From: Euphorbia lathyris
Lineage: Eukaryota; Streptophyta; Magnoliopsida; Malpighiales; Euphorbiaceae
Length of the DNA: 64,000 nucleotides
NCBI RefSeq assembly: GCF_963576675.1
Contig: NC_088914.1
Span: 84,442,441 to 84,506,440 of the forward strand
Reading direction: 5' to 3'
The first letter of the stretch is position 1. Each line of letters opens with the position of its first letter. Position numbers and translations under genes: made by a program. The notes under the pieces were generated by a model, which did not search any database, was not told where the DNA came from, and was given only the letters and a program-made list of their open reading frames with translations. Below, piece after piece: positions 31,642-43,935 of this stretch.

Positions 31642-32796
31642 GTGGATTGAGATAAGAGGGTGATGTAGCACTTCGCGAAGATTTGTGGAAGTCCGACTCC
31701 AATCTGATCTACAGACAGATTTGGAACCATTCGGTCAAGTTGGTAAGTCAATTTTTCCGGAAGCTTGCTTGCCAAAGTCGGGGAAGATGAATCAAGCCAT
31801 ACATATTATTGGTGGGAATAGTCAATTTTATCTCCCTAACTTATCGGAATTTAACCAGAATTTAGAATTTCCTAATTTCCTAACTTTTCCCACCTAACAT
31901 TGTTTTTTTTAATAAATTCTATTATTAACCTATCTCCCTTCTTTAGCCTAACCATTTCTTTTGTTACTTTGTTTTATTTTATTATTTAGAAGGCATTTTA
32001 AAGAGCAAACCCAGTGCGCAATTTTCCTACCTGTTGTATTCAGAGAGGGGTCTGGCCAGCCTCTCTGCATTTTTTGACAAGCTGTTTCTACAATTTGAAC
32101 TCGCGACTTTGAGGCCCCGCAGCAGTAACCTTATTGTAACGCCAGATCTTGCTCTTATTACAAAGTCTTTTAGAGGATAAGCTTCATTTAGTCTCTTTTT
32201 TTATTTCTTTTTGGCATATATTCATTTATAGTTGTCTAATTGGGGTTGACCGTGCTAGAGCCGGGGGGCTAACAATTCAATCTTATAAATATACACAAGA
32301 ATTTGGATTGCCCAAAACCTTCACCCCCTCCTTAGCATGTAGTTCTACCATACATCTAAGATGTATGGACTACGGACCATGTGCACCAGTAACTAGCTTG
32401 ATTCAATTGTTGCTGTTAGCTGTTTCGTGTTGCTGGTAGGTAATAAACATTAGCTTTCCGAAATAGCTATCAGCAGCTGTTTCTCAAAACTAATGACGGG
32501 AAGAAATTCATGTGGTTGACCCTGATTGGTGTGGGATAAGGATTAAGAGATTTAGGTGTAAAAAGGATTAGCATTTTTAGGTCCTTTTGTTGTTTGTCTT
32601 TCCTTAAATTCTAATTATTGAGCGCTTTATTTTATTATATTTCTCTCTGTTTCATCATTTGGAGAATGTTTTCTTCTTTTGATTTGAATTATTTCCTTCT
32701 GCATTATGTCAATAAGTTTCCTTTGATAATGTAAGTACAAGATAGCCCTCAAATTTGTCCTTTTGGCAAATTGTACCAAATTAAGTTTTTCTCTTT

Positions 32797-32880
32797 TTGT
32801 CAAATTCATTCTTAACTTGTAAAGTATAATACATCTGTTGTCAAATTCATTCTTAACATGTAAAGTATAATACATCTATT
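32797..32880. repeat. Tandem duplication, two 42-bp units
   Basis: GTCAAATTCATTCTTAAC-(T/A)TGTAAAGTATAATACATCT occurs twice in a row with two differences. It lies in the intron of the 29073 gene. Confidence 0.75.
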
Positions 32881-33724
32881 TGCCCCAAAACTTCAATTGT
32901 CCTCTTTGAATTTTCGAAAGTTCTAAATACCTTCTATTATAGTCCAATTGCATTCAATAACCCGATATTCTTGTCCAATTGAATTCAATAACCCCAAAAA
33001 CCCTGAACTTTCAAAAGTTCCAAATTATTTTTCTATTTGACACGTAACGAGCACTTTGACATGTGACAGAGAGCGTCTCCTAATTTCCGCATCCAACAAA
33101 TTCTAGTGAGAAATAGGGCTTTATTGAATTGCAATTGGACAAAAATAAGGGGTCATTTGAAACTTTTGAAAGTTAAAGGGGCAGTTGAAGTCTTGGGTCA
33201 AGTACAGAGATCAACAAATGTACTATGCCGCTTAGCTAACTTGCAAGTTGGTCTGAGTTTGAAAAGAAATAGTAAGACGGTCAACATTTAACCCAAAAGC
33301 TTGAGGTGATAGGCAAGTCCAAAAATAGTCTTTTATTATTATTATCTGTGATACACCTCTGCACGCTAATGTCCTTTTGCTTGAAACGTGTAGAACGCAA
33401 GTCCATCCTCCTATGTGTTGAAATTTCATTAATAAATGTAGTTGTCAGAATTCGGAGATAAGGGATGAGAAATATATTTATTTTGGAAGAGGGTGATTGA
33501 GAGTGACATGAGTTTATTGGGGATTAAGGAAAATATGACAGTGGATAAGATGGAGTGGAGGGAGAGAATTTATGTCGGTGACACGATTTGATTTTACGGT
33601 TCTATATGACGGTTCATGTTAGTCGATCCCGTATCGTTTCTTGACTAAGGCTTTGTTGTTGTTTGTAATTATAAAATTCACACACAGAATATCTCATTCT
33701 TATGTTTTTTATTTGGATATGCAG

Positions 33725-33819
33725 ATCAAGTTTCTTATGCAGCAGAAGATGTTTTCAAGGACAAATATAACAAGTTCTTGAAATCTTCAGGAGGGTTCAT
33801 GTTCTTGATCAAAGCTTGA
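33725..33819 (+). CDS. Conserved plant protein of unknown function, exon 2 (C-terminus)
   Basis: Follows acceptor GGATATGCAG at 33724. In the frame set by exon 1 it reads DQVSYAAEDVFKDKYNKFLK, a short glycine patch and FMFLIKA, ending at TGA 33817-33819. The amphipathic, compact reading is open only in this frame. The intron would be 3967 bp, large because of three MITEs and other intergenic-like sequence. A further small exon in between is possible and cannot be excluded without transcripts. Confidence 0.6.
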
Positions 33820-34495
33820 GTCGTTGCGGTTGCGATTACGATCTCTCTCGTCCCTCAAGAATTGGATTAGTGAATTCTTTTAGCAGATTTTATCTCCTGC
33901 AAGATAAGTTTCAACCTATCTTACACACCTTTTAGGGTTCATAGCCGTGCTGAGGTGCGAAGGAGAAAGAATCTGGGAATTAGAGCTGCATCATAATCTT
34001 ATCAGTAGTTGAATCTTTTCTTATTCTTAAGAGAAGACATTGACGGTGCTCATAGAATGTGATTTTAATTTTATTATTTATATTTTAACTGTTTTAACAA
34101 ACTTCTATAGGCAAGCATTATATACTTTGTCTATAATTTCACCCATTTATTTCTCATATGTACCTTAAAAGGAAATTTCATTTCTTTGATAACATGATTG
34201 ATTATCTTGAATGCATTGTTTGTGAAAATGACAAATATGAGCCTCTTTATTATATATATAATTGAAATACATGTATTCTCGTTAAGATAATTCTGCTCGG
34301 GGCTACTTTAGTCACAGTTAAAAAATTTCACTCAAGGGAGGAGTCGTATGAGATGAAAATCTCACCGAATTGAATGACGATAGTAATAGTGTCCGCTCAA
34401 TTCCAAGGAAATTATAGAAGCTCTATGGAATTATTCTGAAGTTATGCGGCTAGAAATTGATCTCTATAATTGAAGTTGTATACCATATAATATAA
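33820..34495. other. Probable 3' UTR of the 29073 gene, then intergenic
   Basis: C/T-rich to AT-rich sequence without a gene. Where the transcript ends is not clear. Confidence 0.4.
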
Positions 34496-34757
34496 GGGGG
34501 TGTTTGGTTGCTTATTTTCATGTTCCTGTTTGCCTTTTCACTTCAAAAGAGAGAGTTTTAGGTGTTTGGTTAGTGACTTTCTGTTCGTCTTTTATAAAAG
34601 CAGCATTAGGTGTTTGGTTAGTGACTACATATTTATTTTTTATACCCGAAAAGTAGCCTTTTAGAGAAGCTGAGGATCTCTATTTTTTGGAAAAACAGCT
34701 TTTTTCCAACAGCAAATAGCAAATCGTAGCAACAAACAGTAGGTAAAACAAACGGGT
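34496..34757. mobile_element. Possible MITE with GGGGGTGTTTGGTT end
   Basis: The left end GGGGGTGTTTGGTTGC is typical of plant MITEs. The right end near AAACAAACGGGT is only a partial inverted match. The segment GGTGTTTGGTTAGTGACT occurs twice inside. Confidence 0.35.
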
Positions 34758-35008
34758 AACGAAGAACACACAAACTTTGGAATATGATTTTTGGACAGAG
34801 GTAAAACCACCCTTACCCATCAAACAAGGGTGTTTTATCGAGTGCCTTCCTATCTTCGTCTTTGGATCTCTCGTTTTACGAGTTCTGTTATCTGAACATA
34901 AAATTGTTTCATGTACCATTATTTAGATCCAAAAATTGCTCTTTAGGATAAAATATCGTTGTCATGGGTAAATTTGAACCTTATTTTATAAATATATTAC
35001 AATTTTTG

Positions 35009-35311
35009 TTAAGGAAAAACCAGAATAAGAGATCTGAGGCCAAGGACATGATTGATTTTATAGGAGGTAAAACCAGCATCAAAAAAGAGTTTAGCCCATT
35101 GTTTTTCATTCCTTTCAATACCAGAAACAAGAACCATCATTTCCAAGTCATAGAGATTTGTGGTTTCTGAAGCTGAATGATGAACCTTATTTTCTTGATC
35201 CATGACTATGTCCATAATCATCAACTTCCCATCTCCATTCAATATTATTGCCTCTTTGCATTTCTTCAGTAGTTTTAGGCTCTTTTCGTCATTCAATAAA
35301 TGAAATATCAT
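35009..35311 (-). CDS. Plant O-methyltransferase, exon 2 (C-terminal)
   Basis: Codons 259-358. Acceptor TGAGCAG precedes ATGATATTTCAT. The exon carries the catalytic histidine (FH at residue 262) and the dimer/active-site helix (NLYDLEMMVLVSGIERNEKQW), and ends in the family's usual GLRSLILVFP followed by a stop. Most relatives have HDW-(S/N)DE around the histidine; here it is HLLNDE, so the Asp and Trp after His are replaced by Leu-Leu. Joined to exon 1 (36713-37486) it gives 358 residues, normal for the class. Confidence 0.88.
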   Translation of the reverse strand: MIFHLLNDEKSLKLLKKCKEAIILNGDGKLMIMDIVMDQENKVHHSASETTNLYDLEMMVLVSGIERNEKQWAKLFFDAGFTSYKINHVLGLRSLILVFP

Positions 35312-36712
35312 CTGCTCATTTTATTTCACTTGTCAGAATTTGAGTTATTAAATACTATCAATTAAGGGTCAAAAAGGCATAACTAGTTTAGTTCAAATCG
35401 AAATTTATGTATTAACTCAGTTTCGAAGTTAGCAAAAATTGATAAATTAGTCCAAAATCAATCGGTTTTTAATACCTAAAAGTTTGTTAAATTTAGGTTA
35501 ATTTGTCGAGTTTTGTTAACTTCACAATTGAATTGATATCTAAATTTCGATTCGGGCTAAATTGACTTTTTTCTAACTTCAAAGGCATTTTTGACATTCG
35601 TAATATTATATTATAAACTTAGGTGTGGAAACTTTTTTTTTTTTGTATTAGCAAAAACATTATAAAATATAGAAGTTTTGTTCTGGTAGTTTAATAATTC
35701 AATTCGTTTAATATATTAATTTAAATTGCATTTATAGTACTAAATTTAGTTTTATACTTTAAAATATTTGCATTTAGTGTCACCTAACATTAAAATATAT
35801 ATGACATGCTGTCTTAAGTTAACCCTTAAAATATTGAACTTTTTTTTTTATAGGTATCATTAATATTAAAATACACCTTTATATATTTAAACATATAAAT
35901 TATTTCTTTATTTTTTTCTGACTCTCTTCTCTCTCCTCTATAATTTTAACTAAACAATAATTTTAATATTTAAATATATATTTAAAATAAAATAAATTAT
36001 ATTAAAAAATTAGAATACTTTAAGAGTATGATAATTATTATTTGTAACATTTTTAGTTCTCTCTACTGGTACAAAACAATCAATTTCCTTTCTATATTTT
36101 GTAAATATCATATTTATGAACTTATTTAAATTGACAATTTAAATCTTTCAACCGATCTATTTGCTAATTAAACTTTATTATAATAATCTGTTATTTTTTC
36201 TGAACTTGCTAGTGTACGCATATCAACTTGCTTAAAATCTCATGTTGCTTTGCCACGTGGATTTTAAAGAGTCAATATATCTCTTTTAGCAAGTTCAGTA
36301 GAGTACATATATAGAACGTTTTAAATATAGGAGAATAATTGACTTTCGTGGACAAGTACATTGGGTTGGAGATGTATTAGGCCTAAAAAACACATTGATA
36401 AAATCGTTTATCCAAAGGGTTTTCAAGGTATAATACTAAGAAAGTATGTAGTACACGTTTTTAAAAATAAGAATTAAAGGTAAAAAATGACTCCTGTAAT
36501 TAGCATATAGAGTTAGTTTAGTCTAAATCGAAGTTTAGATATTAACTTATTGGAAAACTTGACACAGATTTGTAGGTATTAAAATTGATTGCTTTTGGAT
36601 CAATTTATTAAATTTTGATAACTTGGACGATTCGGGCTAAACTGACCATGTCCGTCAATTTCAGAAACCATTTTGACCCTAAATCCTTAAAAATCTAGAA
36701 GAAAACACATAC
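35312..36712 (-). other. Intron of the O-methyltransferase gene
   Basis: 1401 bp, AT-rich, with donor AAG|GTATGTG at 36712 and acceptor GAGCAG at 35312. A single intron at this place, just before the catalytic histidine, matches many plant O-methyltransferase genes. No element is recognised inside. Confidence 0.75.
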
Positions 36713-37486
36713 CTTAAACATGATGACATCAGCAGGAGGAATAAATTCAAACATATCCCCAGCAAGAAACCTCAAATTCTCAGAATCCTCCAAACCAGCA
36801 ACAACATGAGGAAGATCCAACACAGTACAATTCAACCTAGGAAAAGCACCAACAACAATTTTACCCAAAGTCCCAGTTCCACCACCAACATCAACAACAT
36901 CAACAACTCCATCAAACACCTCTCTACACTTCCCAATCAAAACTTCCCCAATCAACCAACTATCACTTTCCATAGCCCCATTAAAAACCCTATTAAACCT
37001 CTCCTCACTCCCAGCCATCTCCCACATCGTCTTATTCCCATTGGCCATACTAAACGCTGTCGTAGAATCCGCCCCCTCATCGCGGAACCAAGCACTCAAG
37101 AACTGCCATGGTTCGGTGAGAATTGGGTCGAGGACTGCGAGGATGTAAGGCCTTGCACTCAATGGATGGTCTTTTAGTAGGAGGAGGGATTCTGGGGTGA
37201 GTATGTACCGGTTTTCGCCTGTTTTCGAGAGCGAAAAGAAGCCCGAATCCACGAGGATGCGCATGAGGCGATGGAGGTGTTGGGGTTTGGAGGGTAGAGC
37301 TGCTTGGAGTTCGGATAGTGTCATTGGTTTGGCGTGGTTGTGGATGATGTCTGGTATGGATAATTCAACTGCACATTTTAAGGACATTGATTTTATGAAG
37401 TTGAATGTTTGATTCCATATGTGAGCATGAGATTTGAGTAACTCATCATGATTTTGGAATTTTGTTTTTTCATTGATCAACTCCAT
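36713..37486 (-). CDS. Plant O-methyltransferase, exon 1 (small-molecule, SAM-dependent)
   Basis: 258 codons starting MELINEKTKF at 37486. A further in-frame ATG at 37552 would add 22 residues, but family proteins usually begin near MEL. Residues 15-110 are the dimerisation domain (HIWNQTFNFIKSMSLKCAVE; LHRLMRILVDSGFF). Residues 197-203 (VVDVGGG) begin the S-adenosylmethionine-binding loop, with VLDLPHVV at 222-229 as the next SAM strand. The class methylates hydroxyl groups of phenylpropanoids, flavonoids or related metabolites in the cytosol. The substrate cannot be read from sequence. The exon ends DVIMFK at a consensus donor. All core motifs are present and no disabling change is seen, so I call the gene intact. 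Confidence 0.9.
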
Positions 37487-37540
37487 AATATCTATGATAT
37501 GTAATTTCAATTTAATGTTTTTCCCCTTTGCTAGATTATC

Positions 37541-37550
37541 AATATATAGC
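37541..37550 (-). promoter_or_regulatory. Possible TATA box of the O-methyltransferase gene
   Basis: GCTATATATT on the minus strand, about 55 bp upstream of the ATG at 37486. It would give a short 5' UTR. Position and sequence only; the region is AT-rich, so chance occurrence is possible. Confidence 0.3.
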
Positions 37551-37861
37551 AAAATTGTTGAATATGATTCTTGTCCATAAAGTATTGTCGGAAATATATC
37601 AATTATAATTGTTATATTTGCATATATGTTTATTTTGCTATCTATTTCATAAACGTCGGTAAAAAAATCACTGAAATAATGACGTTTACTTTTGAAAAGT
37701 AGCTTACTTTTATATATGAGGTGACAGTCATTTGATAGTAAAAAAAATTATATTTTTTATTTATTAAATTCAACTGTTTGAAACGTCAAGCGACCGCTGA
37801 GAAATGTATTTTTATTATTATTGGCTATCACGTGTCTGTCACATGGGTGTTATGTTATATG

Positions 37862-38277
37862 CAGGGCCGGTTCTAGGTATGAGAGACCTAAAGCAAATTA
37901 TTCAATTAAACTTTTTAAAAATTATATATATTAAAAAAAGTTTTAAGTTTTCTTTTTCTACGTATGAGATTTATTCTTCTAGTTTCTTTGCTGCAAGTTT
38001 CTTAATTAAACTATAATAATCAATTTATTCTAGTAAGTTATTTTCACTTCTGGATGTTGTACGGTTGTAAGTTGTAACGGGTAAAAAAAATAATGAATAT
38101 GCTAAAATTATTATAGTAGTTATGGAAAGCTAAATTATTGTTAAGTGCTAAATAATTTATAGTAATTATATAAATTAAGATTTTTTTTTTACTTAAAAGT
38201 TAATATTTAGAATATTTAGTTATTATGAGCCTAAGAAAAATATGTGCTTTAATGGCTTTCTGGTTAAGCCGGTCATG
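37862..38277. mobile_element. hAT-type MITE
   Basis: 416 bp. It starts CAGGGCCGG and ends CCGGTCATG (imperfect inverted ends), flanked by 8-bp near-duplicates GTTATATG (37854-37861) and GTTATACG (38278-38285). An 8-bp duplication and CAGGG ends are hAT hallmarks. Non-coding. Confidence 0.6.
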
Positions 38278-38499
38278 GTTATACGTAAAAAATAAGTTTT
38301 TTTTTTCCAATGGTGTTGTCGCGTTCTTGTTCTAGTGAATTTATATGTTAGAATTGGATGTAATTTATTGAAATAATTAAAAATGCAATAAAGAAAATGA
38401 TGTTTAATGACGTTTTTAAACTGATCTCAAACTTTGATGACCATAACTGCAATTTACCCCAATTATTCACATCAATTTACGGACAAACAAATGACAAAC

Positions 38500-40841
38500 T
38501 TTGAAGTGCTGGGCTGCTTTGGCTTTTCTGATAAATTCAGGGACTGGGTGCATAACATATTCGCTTCTTCTAGAATTTCAATTTTGATCAATGGCAGTGC
38601 AAAAGACTACTTCTCTTGTTCTCGAGGGGTGAGGCAGGGGGACCCCTTGTCTCCGCTTCTGTTCTGTATTGCTGAGGAGTTTCTGAGCAGACGAATTTCA
38701 CAGCAAGTTAGAAATGGGGCTCTTCAACCTTGTATTTACAATCGGAATGTGAATTTTTCCAGTCACCTGATGTATGTAGATGACGTAATCCTGTTTATCC
38801 GGGCTACTAAGCGCAATATCCAAAAATTCTCTGACATTTTTCATCAGTATATGGGCAGCTGTCAGGACAACAAATTAACTTGGCGAAATCAACTTTCTAT
38901 GTGGGGCGACATGTTTCTAACAGAAGAGTGGCAGACATCAGAAATTGGACGCGTATGTCTCAGGGCAGCCTTCCTCTACGCTATTTGGGGGTTCCCTTGT
39001 TCATTGGAGCTCCTAAAAAAACTTGGCTACAACCTTTAGCAGACAAAATTCTCGCTCGTTTCGCTAAGTGGAAAGGCAACAGTCTCTCCATTGCAGGTAG
39101 ATTGGTGCTTATAAATTCTGTGATCAGCAGCTCTCTGCTCCACTCCTTTGCTATTTTTCGTTGGCCTAAGTCTCTTCTGGATCGCATCGATCGAGCAATG
39201 CGGAATTTCTTATGGAGTGGAGATATTAATGTTAAAAAAGCGGTAACCGTTTCTTGGAAGGTGGTTTGCTCTCCTCGCTCGGCAGGCGGTTTGGGAGTTC
39301 GTAGTATTAAAGAAGTTAACTTGGCGATGTTGCTCAAACTGGGGTGGCGGGTTCTTAATGAAAAGAGTCTAATCCCCAGTCTTCTCAGGAGTCGGTTTAT
39401 CAAAGCTAATAACTGTCCAGCCAATCTGTTTGGAAGTTCTTCTTTGGGTTCTCTTCGCATTAGTCTTGATACAATCCGAGCTAACATTCTTTGGATCATT
39501 GGAACTAGCTCGAACCTTTGTTTCTGGATGGATAACTGGATTTCTCCGGATGTAGCGACTCAGTCTCTTGTATCAGGCCCATATAGAGTTTTTCTTATCG
39601 AGAAAGTATCGAATTTGGTGGTTAATGGTAACTGGTCTGAGGATCTCCCTGTCCCGGATCATGTTGCGCACAGGATTAGAGGGGTTCAAATTGGCCCTTG
39701 TTTGGAGGATATAGGAGTTTGGAAGCCTAGTAACAATGGCTTATTTTCTGTCAAAAGCGCAATGCAGTTGCTGAAACCGCCTTCTTCAGTTGTTTGGGCG
39801 AATTTTATTTGGAAGGAATTTTTGCCTCCCTCCCGATCGCTGATCTGTTGGAAGGCTTTGCTTGGCAAACTCGTGACAATGGATAATTTAAGACGACGAG
39901 GTTTTATTGACCCCTCGTGGTGTCCTTTATGTGAGTCTAATGCGGAATCTTCTAACCATATTTGTGTTTCTTGTAATTTCGCTAGAGCGGTGTGGAAGGG
40001 TGTTGGAGATGCATTCAGCGTCAAAGTTGATTGTAATTTGCAGATGGTGCAGCTCCTTCAAACTGCAATGACTGCCAATCTCAGCTCCCAAATTTTGCAA
40101 CTTTGGCAAGTGGCGGTAATTTCGGTTTTCTAGGCAATATAGAGAGCGCGTAATGATTATGTTTTCAATGGGGTGTGACCCGTCGTTAGCTCGGTCTTAA
40201 GAGTTATTTGGCAGTGTATCAGAGAAGCGAGCACCATCACTAAAGGATATGCCAGAAACTCCATGGAAGATAGGAACATACTGCGAAACTTTGGCTTGAC
40301 GGGCAGGCCGAGACCTGTTCAACGTTTGCTGTCGTTTCATTGGCTCCCTCCGCCTCCAAGATGGTTTAAGGTTAATACGGATGGTGCGGCGACTGCAACA
40401 CATGCCGGCGCTGGTGGGATCTTCCGCAATTGCAGTAATTTTCCCCTTGGCTGCTTTGCCTCCCCGCTTGGTAAACGAGAGGCCTTCTTTGCAGAAATTA
40501 AGGCGATAATCCTTGCAATTAAAAAACCTGTCGACCTTAATTGGTCCCCTCTCTGGCTTGAAAGTGACTCGCTTTATGCAGTAGAGTTAATCAGAAAAGG
40601 TTTACACCATGTACATTGGGAATTACTTGGAGATTGGTTGTTTACTCTTCATATTATTCGCTCTAGAGGTGTCAGAGTCACCCATATTTATCGGGAGGTT
40701 GCGGATTGTTTATCTAAGTTTGCAGTTTCGGTCACTACGGATCGCTGGTGGAACTCCTTTTCGGGTTTCTGTTCATTAGCAGTTTATTTGGATGCTAATA
40801 GTACTGAACTGTTTAGGTTTTGTAATTCGGCTACGGCCTAA
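38500..40841 (+). pseudogene. LINE ORF2 of copy D (truncated, frameshifted)
   Basis: Three open pieces. 38500-38880 has RT motifs RGVRQGDPLSPLLF and YVDDVILF (catalytic DD kept). 38880-40133, after a frame change, has RYLGVPLFIGAPKKTW, SIAGRLVLINSV, RNFLWSGD, GGLGVRSIKE and the zinc-binding domain (CPLC...HICVSC). 40263-40841 is RNase H (KVNTDGAAT, AEIKAIIL, ESDSLYAVEL). The endonuclease and first half of RT are missing. Frame changes near 38870 and 40130-40260 finish it off. Confidence 0.85.
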
Positions 40842-40978
40842 CTTTTGTATTCTTTATTCTTTTTCTCTTTTTAATAAATTCTTGGTTTCTTGGTTTGGGT
40901 TCGGTTGTTGGGACGGTGCCAACCTAGTTGAGATCTTTCCTCTCCCGTTCCTACCTTGAAATCCTCTTTTACTAAAAA
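38500..40978 (+). mobile_element. LINE copy D, 5'-truncated, with target duplication
   Basis: Flanked by AAACAAATGACAAAC at 38485-38499 and 40979-40993 (15 bp; the first A's may belong to the tail). It begins within RT and ends GTGCCAACCTAGTTGAG...(A)n. It belongs to the same second LINE family as 20829-22520 and copy E. Confidence 0.9.
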
Positions 40979-40993
40979 AAACAAATGACAAAC

Positions 40994-41710
40994 AAATCTA
41001 ATAATTCACATAGTTTATTTTAGGTATAGCGTTACATCGTGTATGAGTTGTATGTGTGGAAGAGCATCATTTTGAATAATTTTTTTTTTTCAAATAAAAC
41101 ATTATTTTGATTAGTTAATCCATATTTTATGCACTTATCTTATCGTGTATTGTATTTATATAAATAGATTATAATATTCATTTTGTAATTAATTCAAAAA
41201 GCATTGAGTTGTATAATATTTCATTGTCTAATCTCAGCAAAATCAACAAATTAGCAAACCAATGTGCAACATCAATGGAGAATACAAGATTCAGTATAAA
41301 ACATTTCAAAATTAAGCTGCATTATGTTTAAGATTCTTAACATGTAAAAAAATTGTGTCTAATATAAATAATCGGATTTAGGAATGACCTAATAGACAAA
41401 AAAAAAAAAGTTTTAGAAATTTGGATTTAAAAAGGGTCTAAATTTTTTGATTTAGAGAGGGCCTAACAGTAAAAATAATAATTTTGGATTTAGAAAGGGC
41501 TTAAGAAGATCTGAACCAATTTTAAAATACTAATTCAGCACCTTGTTTAAATACGAAGTATTTATTTCTTTTAAAACAAATTTGCATGTCCATTTATTTT
41601 TTTCCTATGGGTTCACTTTTAATTTATATATAACTATAGGAGGAATTAAGAAAATAAGATATAACATTTGCCCTTAAACTTGTGTATGAGTGACTCTCTG
41701 AATTTTTAAA
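40994..41710. other. Intergenic, AT-rich, no gene seen
   Basis: No frame over 60 codons with any protein character. A mildly repetitive patch with AGGGTCTAA, AGGGCCTAA and AAGGGCTTAA occurs at about 41430-41505. Confidence 0.5.
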
Positions 41711-42089
41711 GTATCTCGATAGTTTTTTCAACTTGCATAAAATGTTCAGTTAGCCCACTGAACTTACGTAAAATATAATTAATTGATCACTCGGTTGTAA
41801 AAGAGTAAGTTAAATGCGGAAAATGTATTGCACGCATTTAAAAAAAAAGTAAAACAACCAAAATCGGGATATGCAATTGTATTTTAGAGAAGACAAGTTT
41901 TATAGTTGAACAAATAATAATTTCATTTTTAATCTATTCTTGAATTATGTAATAACATTCTAAAATGTGGAAATACATCTTCTGCATTTAACTTACTTTT
42001 TGCAATCGTGTGATTAATTGATTACATTTTATGTAAGTTTAGAGGACTAACTGAACATTTTATGTAAGTTGAGAGGCTACCGAAATACT
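41711..42089. repeat. Foldback element with arms of about 118 bp
   Basis: 41711-41830 and 41972-42089 are inverted copies at roughly 80% identity. They share CATAAAATGTTCAGTTAG and AAGTAAGTTAAATGC. The 140-bp centre is unrelated AT-rich DNA. No target duplication was resolved. Confidence 0.7.
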
Positions 42090-42320
42090 GTGAAAGTTCA
42101 GATATCAATCTAGTTTTTTTTTTTTTTTTTTTTTTGTACAAGTTGAGACAAAATAATACATTAAGCCCAAAAAAAAAGGGGTAAAAACTGAGTGGAACGG
42201 CCCATTATGTAACATCCATGATAATAATATTTGAACTATTGTTTACTTATTTAACACGTTTATGATTAGCTATATATATATAGCAGAGAAAACATGTTCA
42301 TAGTTACTAGTATTATTTAT

Positions 42321-42500
42321 CAAGTAATACTATTATAGTAATGTAGAAATTATTTAATATTTCAGTATGAATGGAATCTCACAGATAATGACTATATTTT
42401 ATATATTAACCTGAGATTTTATCAATCTATCTGATTTTTCAATATGCATTACAATAATATTTCTTACGGACCAAGAGGTATTATTTCAATCTTTAACTGA
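42321..42500 (+). repeat. Dispersed direct repeat, copy 1
   Basis: Shares AATCTCACAGATA(A/G)TGACTATAT, TTAACCTGAGATTTTAT and ATTACAATRATATTTCTT with 47965-48172 in the same orientation. Its class is unknown. Confidence 0.6.
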
Positions 42501-43805
42501 TGAGGACATCTCCATTACGAACGCGATGAGAGGAACTGAAACGATAAGTGGGACAGTCTGACAGAACCTGAATAACACGTCGTGTCACTTTCCGCACACC
42601 GTATCACTCGGCGTGCCACTACAGCTCGATGTACGGAGCTCGTGCGAAGAAATGGCGAAATACCTGCGAAAGACAAAGGATTGTACTCACATACCGTGTG
42701 AGTTATGTGACACAGCGTGCATGGTCCATTGAGATGTCTTCTTCTTCTTCAAGCTGGGGCATTGTAATATCTACTTATTCCTAAGGTCCTTTAATTGTTT
42801 ATAGTCTTAGTGGGGCATTGTAATATCTTTACTTAATCTAGAACAGAGTATATAAACTCTTTTATTTGTAATGAAAGTAACTTTTGATAAATATGAATTT
42901 CTGGCCGCTATTGTTGAGAGCTTTTCAGATATACTTGAGATTAACTCCTTCAGGTAAATGTTTGAGAAGAAAGTTTTTGTGGATTTAAGATTAAAATCAT
43001 CAAGACGGATCTGTATTAGAATGTGATGGAATCAATTCGGAATTTTTATTTTATTTTTTATTTTTTATATTTTTTTTATGCTATTATCACTTGATTAATC
43101 ATCGCAAGTGATAATGCTATTATCATTGGATGATTAGATCTCCTTCATTCACAACAACATCAGATTCACTAATATTTCATTTTCATCAGGTGATTTTTAA
43201 AATAAATAAATAATAATAATAATCCATTTTCATAACTAAAAAGTAGATTCGAATAAATTCAATACATCCAATAAAAAAGTACTTCAAATAAATAAAAACA
43301 ATTTACTAATGATAACTAAAATAAATTCCAAATAATTCAAATCATAGTTCTAGTTGAGGAACATGATAAAAAAACCAATAATATATTGCTTTTTTTTTTA
43401 TGTTACATGTCATTAATCCAGAAATAAAAACAGATACATGAATATAAATATGTAATAATAATAACACTAGACTAACATAAATTAAGTGAATTAATATAAA
43501 AGTATATGAAACACTTATAAAGCATACGAAGAACAAGAATAGAGAAATTCGAGGTCTGTATTAACATTAAATTACGTAAGTTACCATGAGTAAATTTATA
43601 ATGACCAGAGTAGAAAACTAGAATCATATGAACAGACAGGAAGCAGAATAATTTCAGAGTGAAAAAAGCTGGAATTTCATTTTCAGTGTCTGAAATTAAA
43701 CAGTTCGAATATGTATAAATAAAACTCGAACGAAGACTTGGAAGGAAGGTATTTGTTGGAATTTAAATTAATTCGAATTTATGGAAATAATGGTACGACA
43801 AAAGA
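42501..43805. other. Intergenic, no gene seen
   Basis: Contains GC-richer DNA at 42500-42730, a TATATAAACTCTTTTATTTG patch at 42849 that could be the end of an old LTR, and a short AAT-repeat near 43203-43225. Nothing codes convincingly. Confidence 0.4.
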
Positions 43806-43807
43806 AA

Positions 43808-43935
43808 AAAGCCGGGTTGGCCCAAAGGCTCCCATTTCGATGCTGCATTTGTGTCATATGGGTGTGCTCCTAACCTAGTGGGGCTTCGACTGCACGCCCC
43901 TACGAGTGGAGTGTTTTACCTTAGCTTTGATTCCT
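43808..43935 (+). repeat. Possible tRNA-derived SINE
   Basis: TTGGCCCAAAGGC (box A-like) and GGGCTTCGACTGC (box B-like) about 60 bp apart, in a GC-rich island followed by a T-rich end. Weak evidence only. Confidence 0.25.

Noticed and set aside
33106..33291. 61-codon frame before exon 2
   Set aside because: AT-rich intergenic-type sequence, with no splice sites that keep the gene's frame.
42480..42960. Solo copia LTR
   Set aside because: A TATATAAACTC patch and a possible end were noted, but no matching start, inverted termini or target duplication could be shown.
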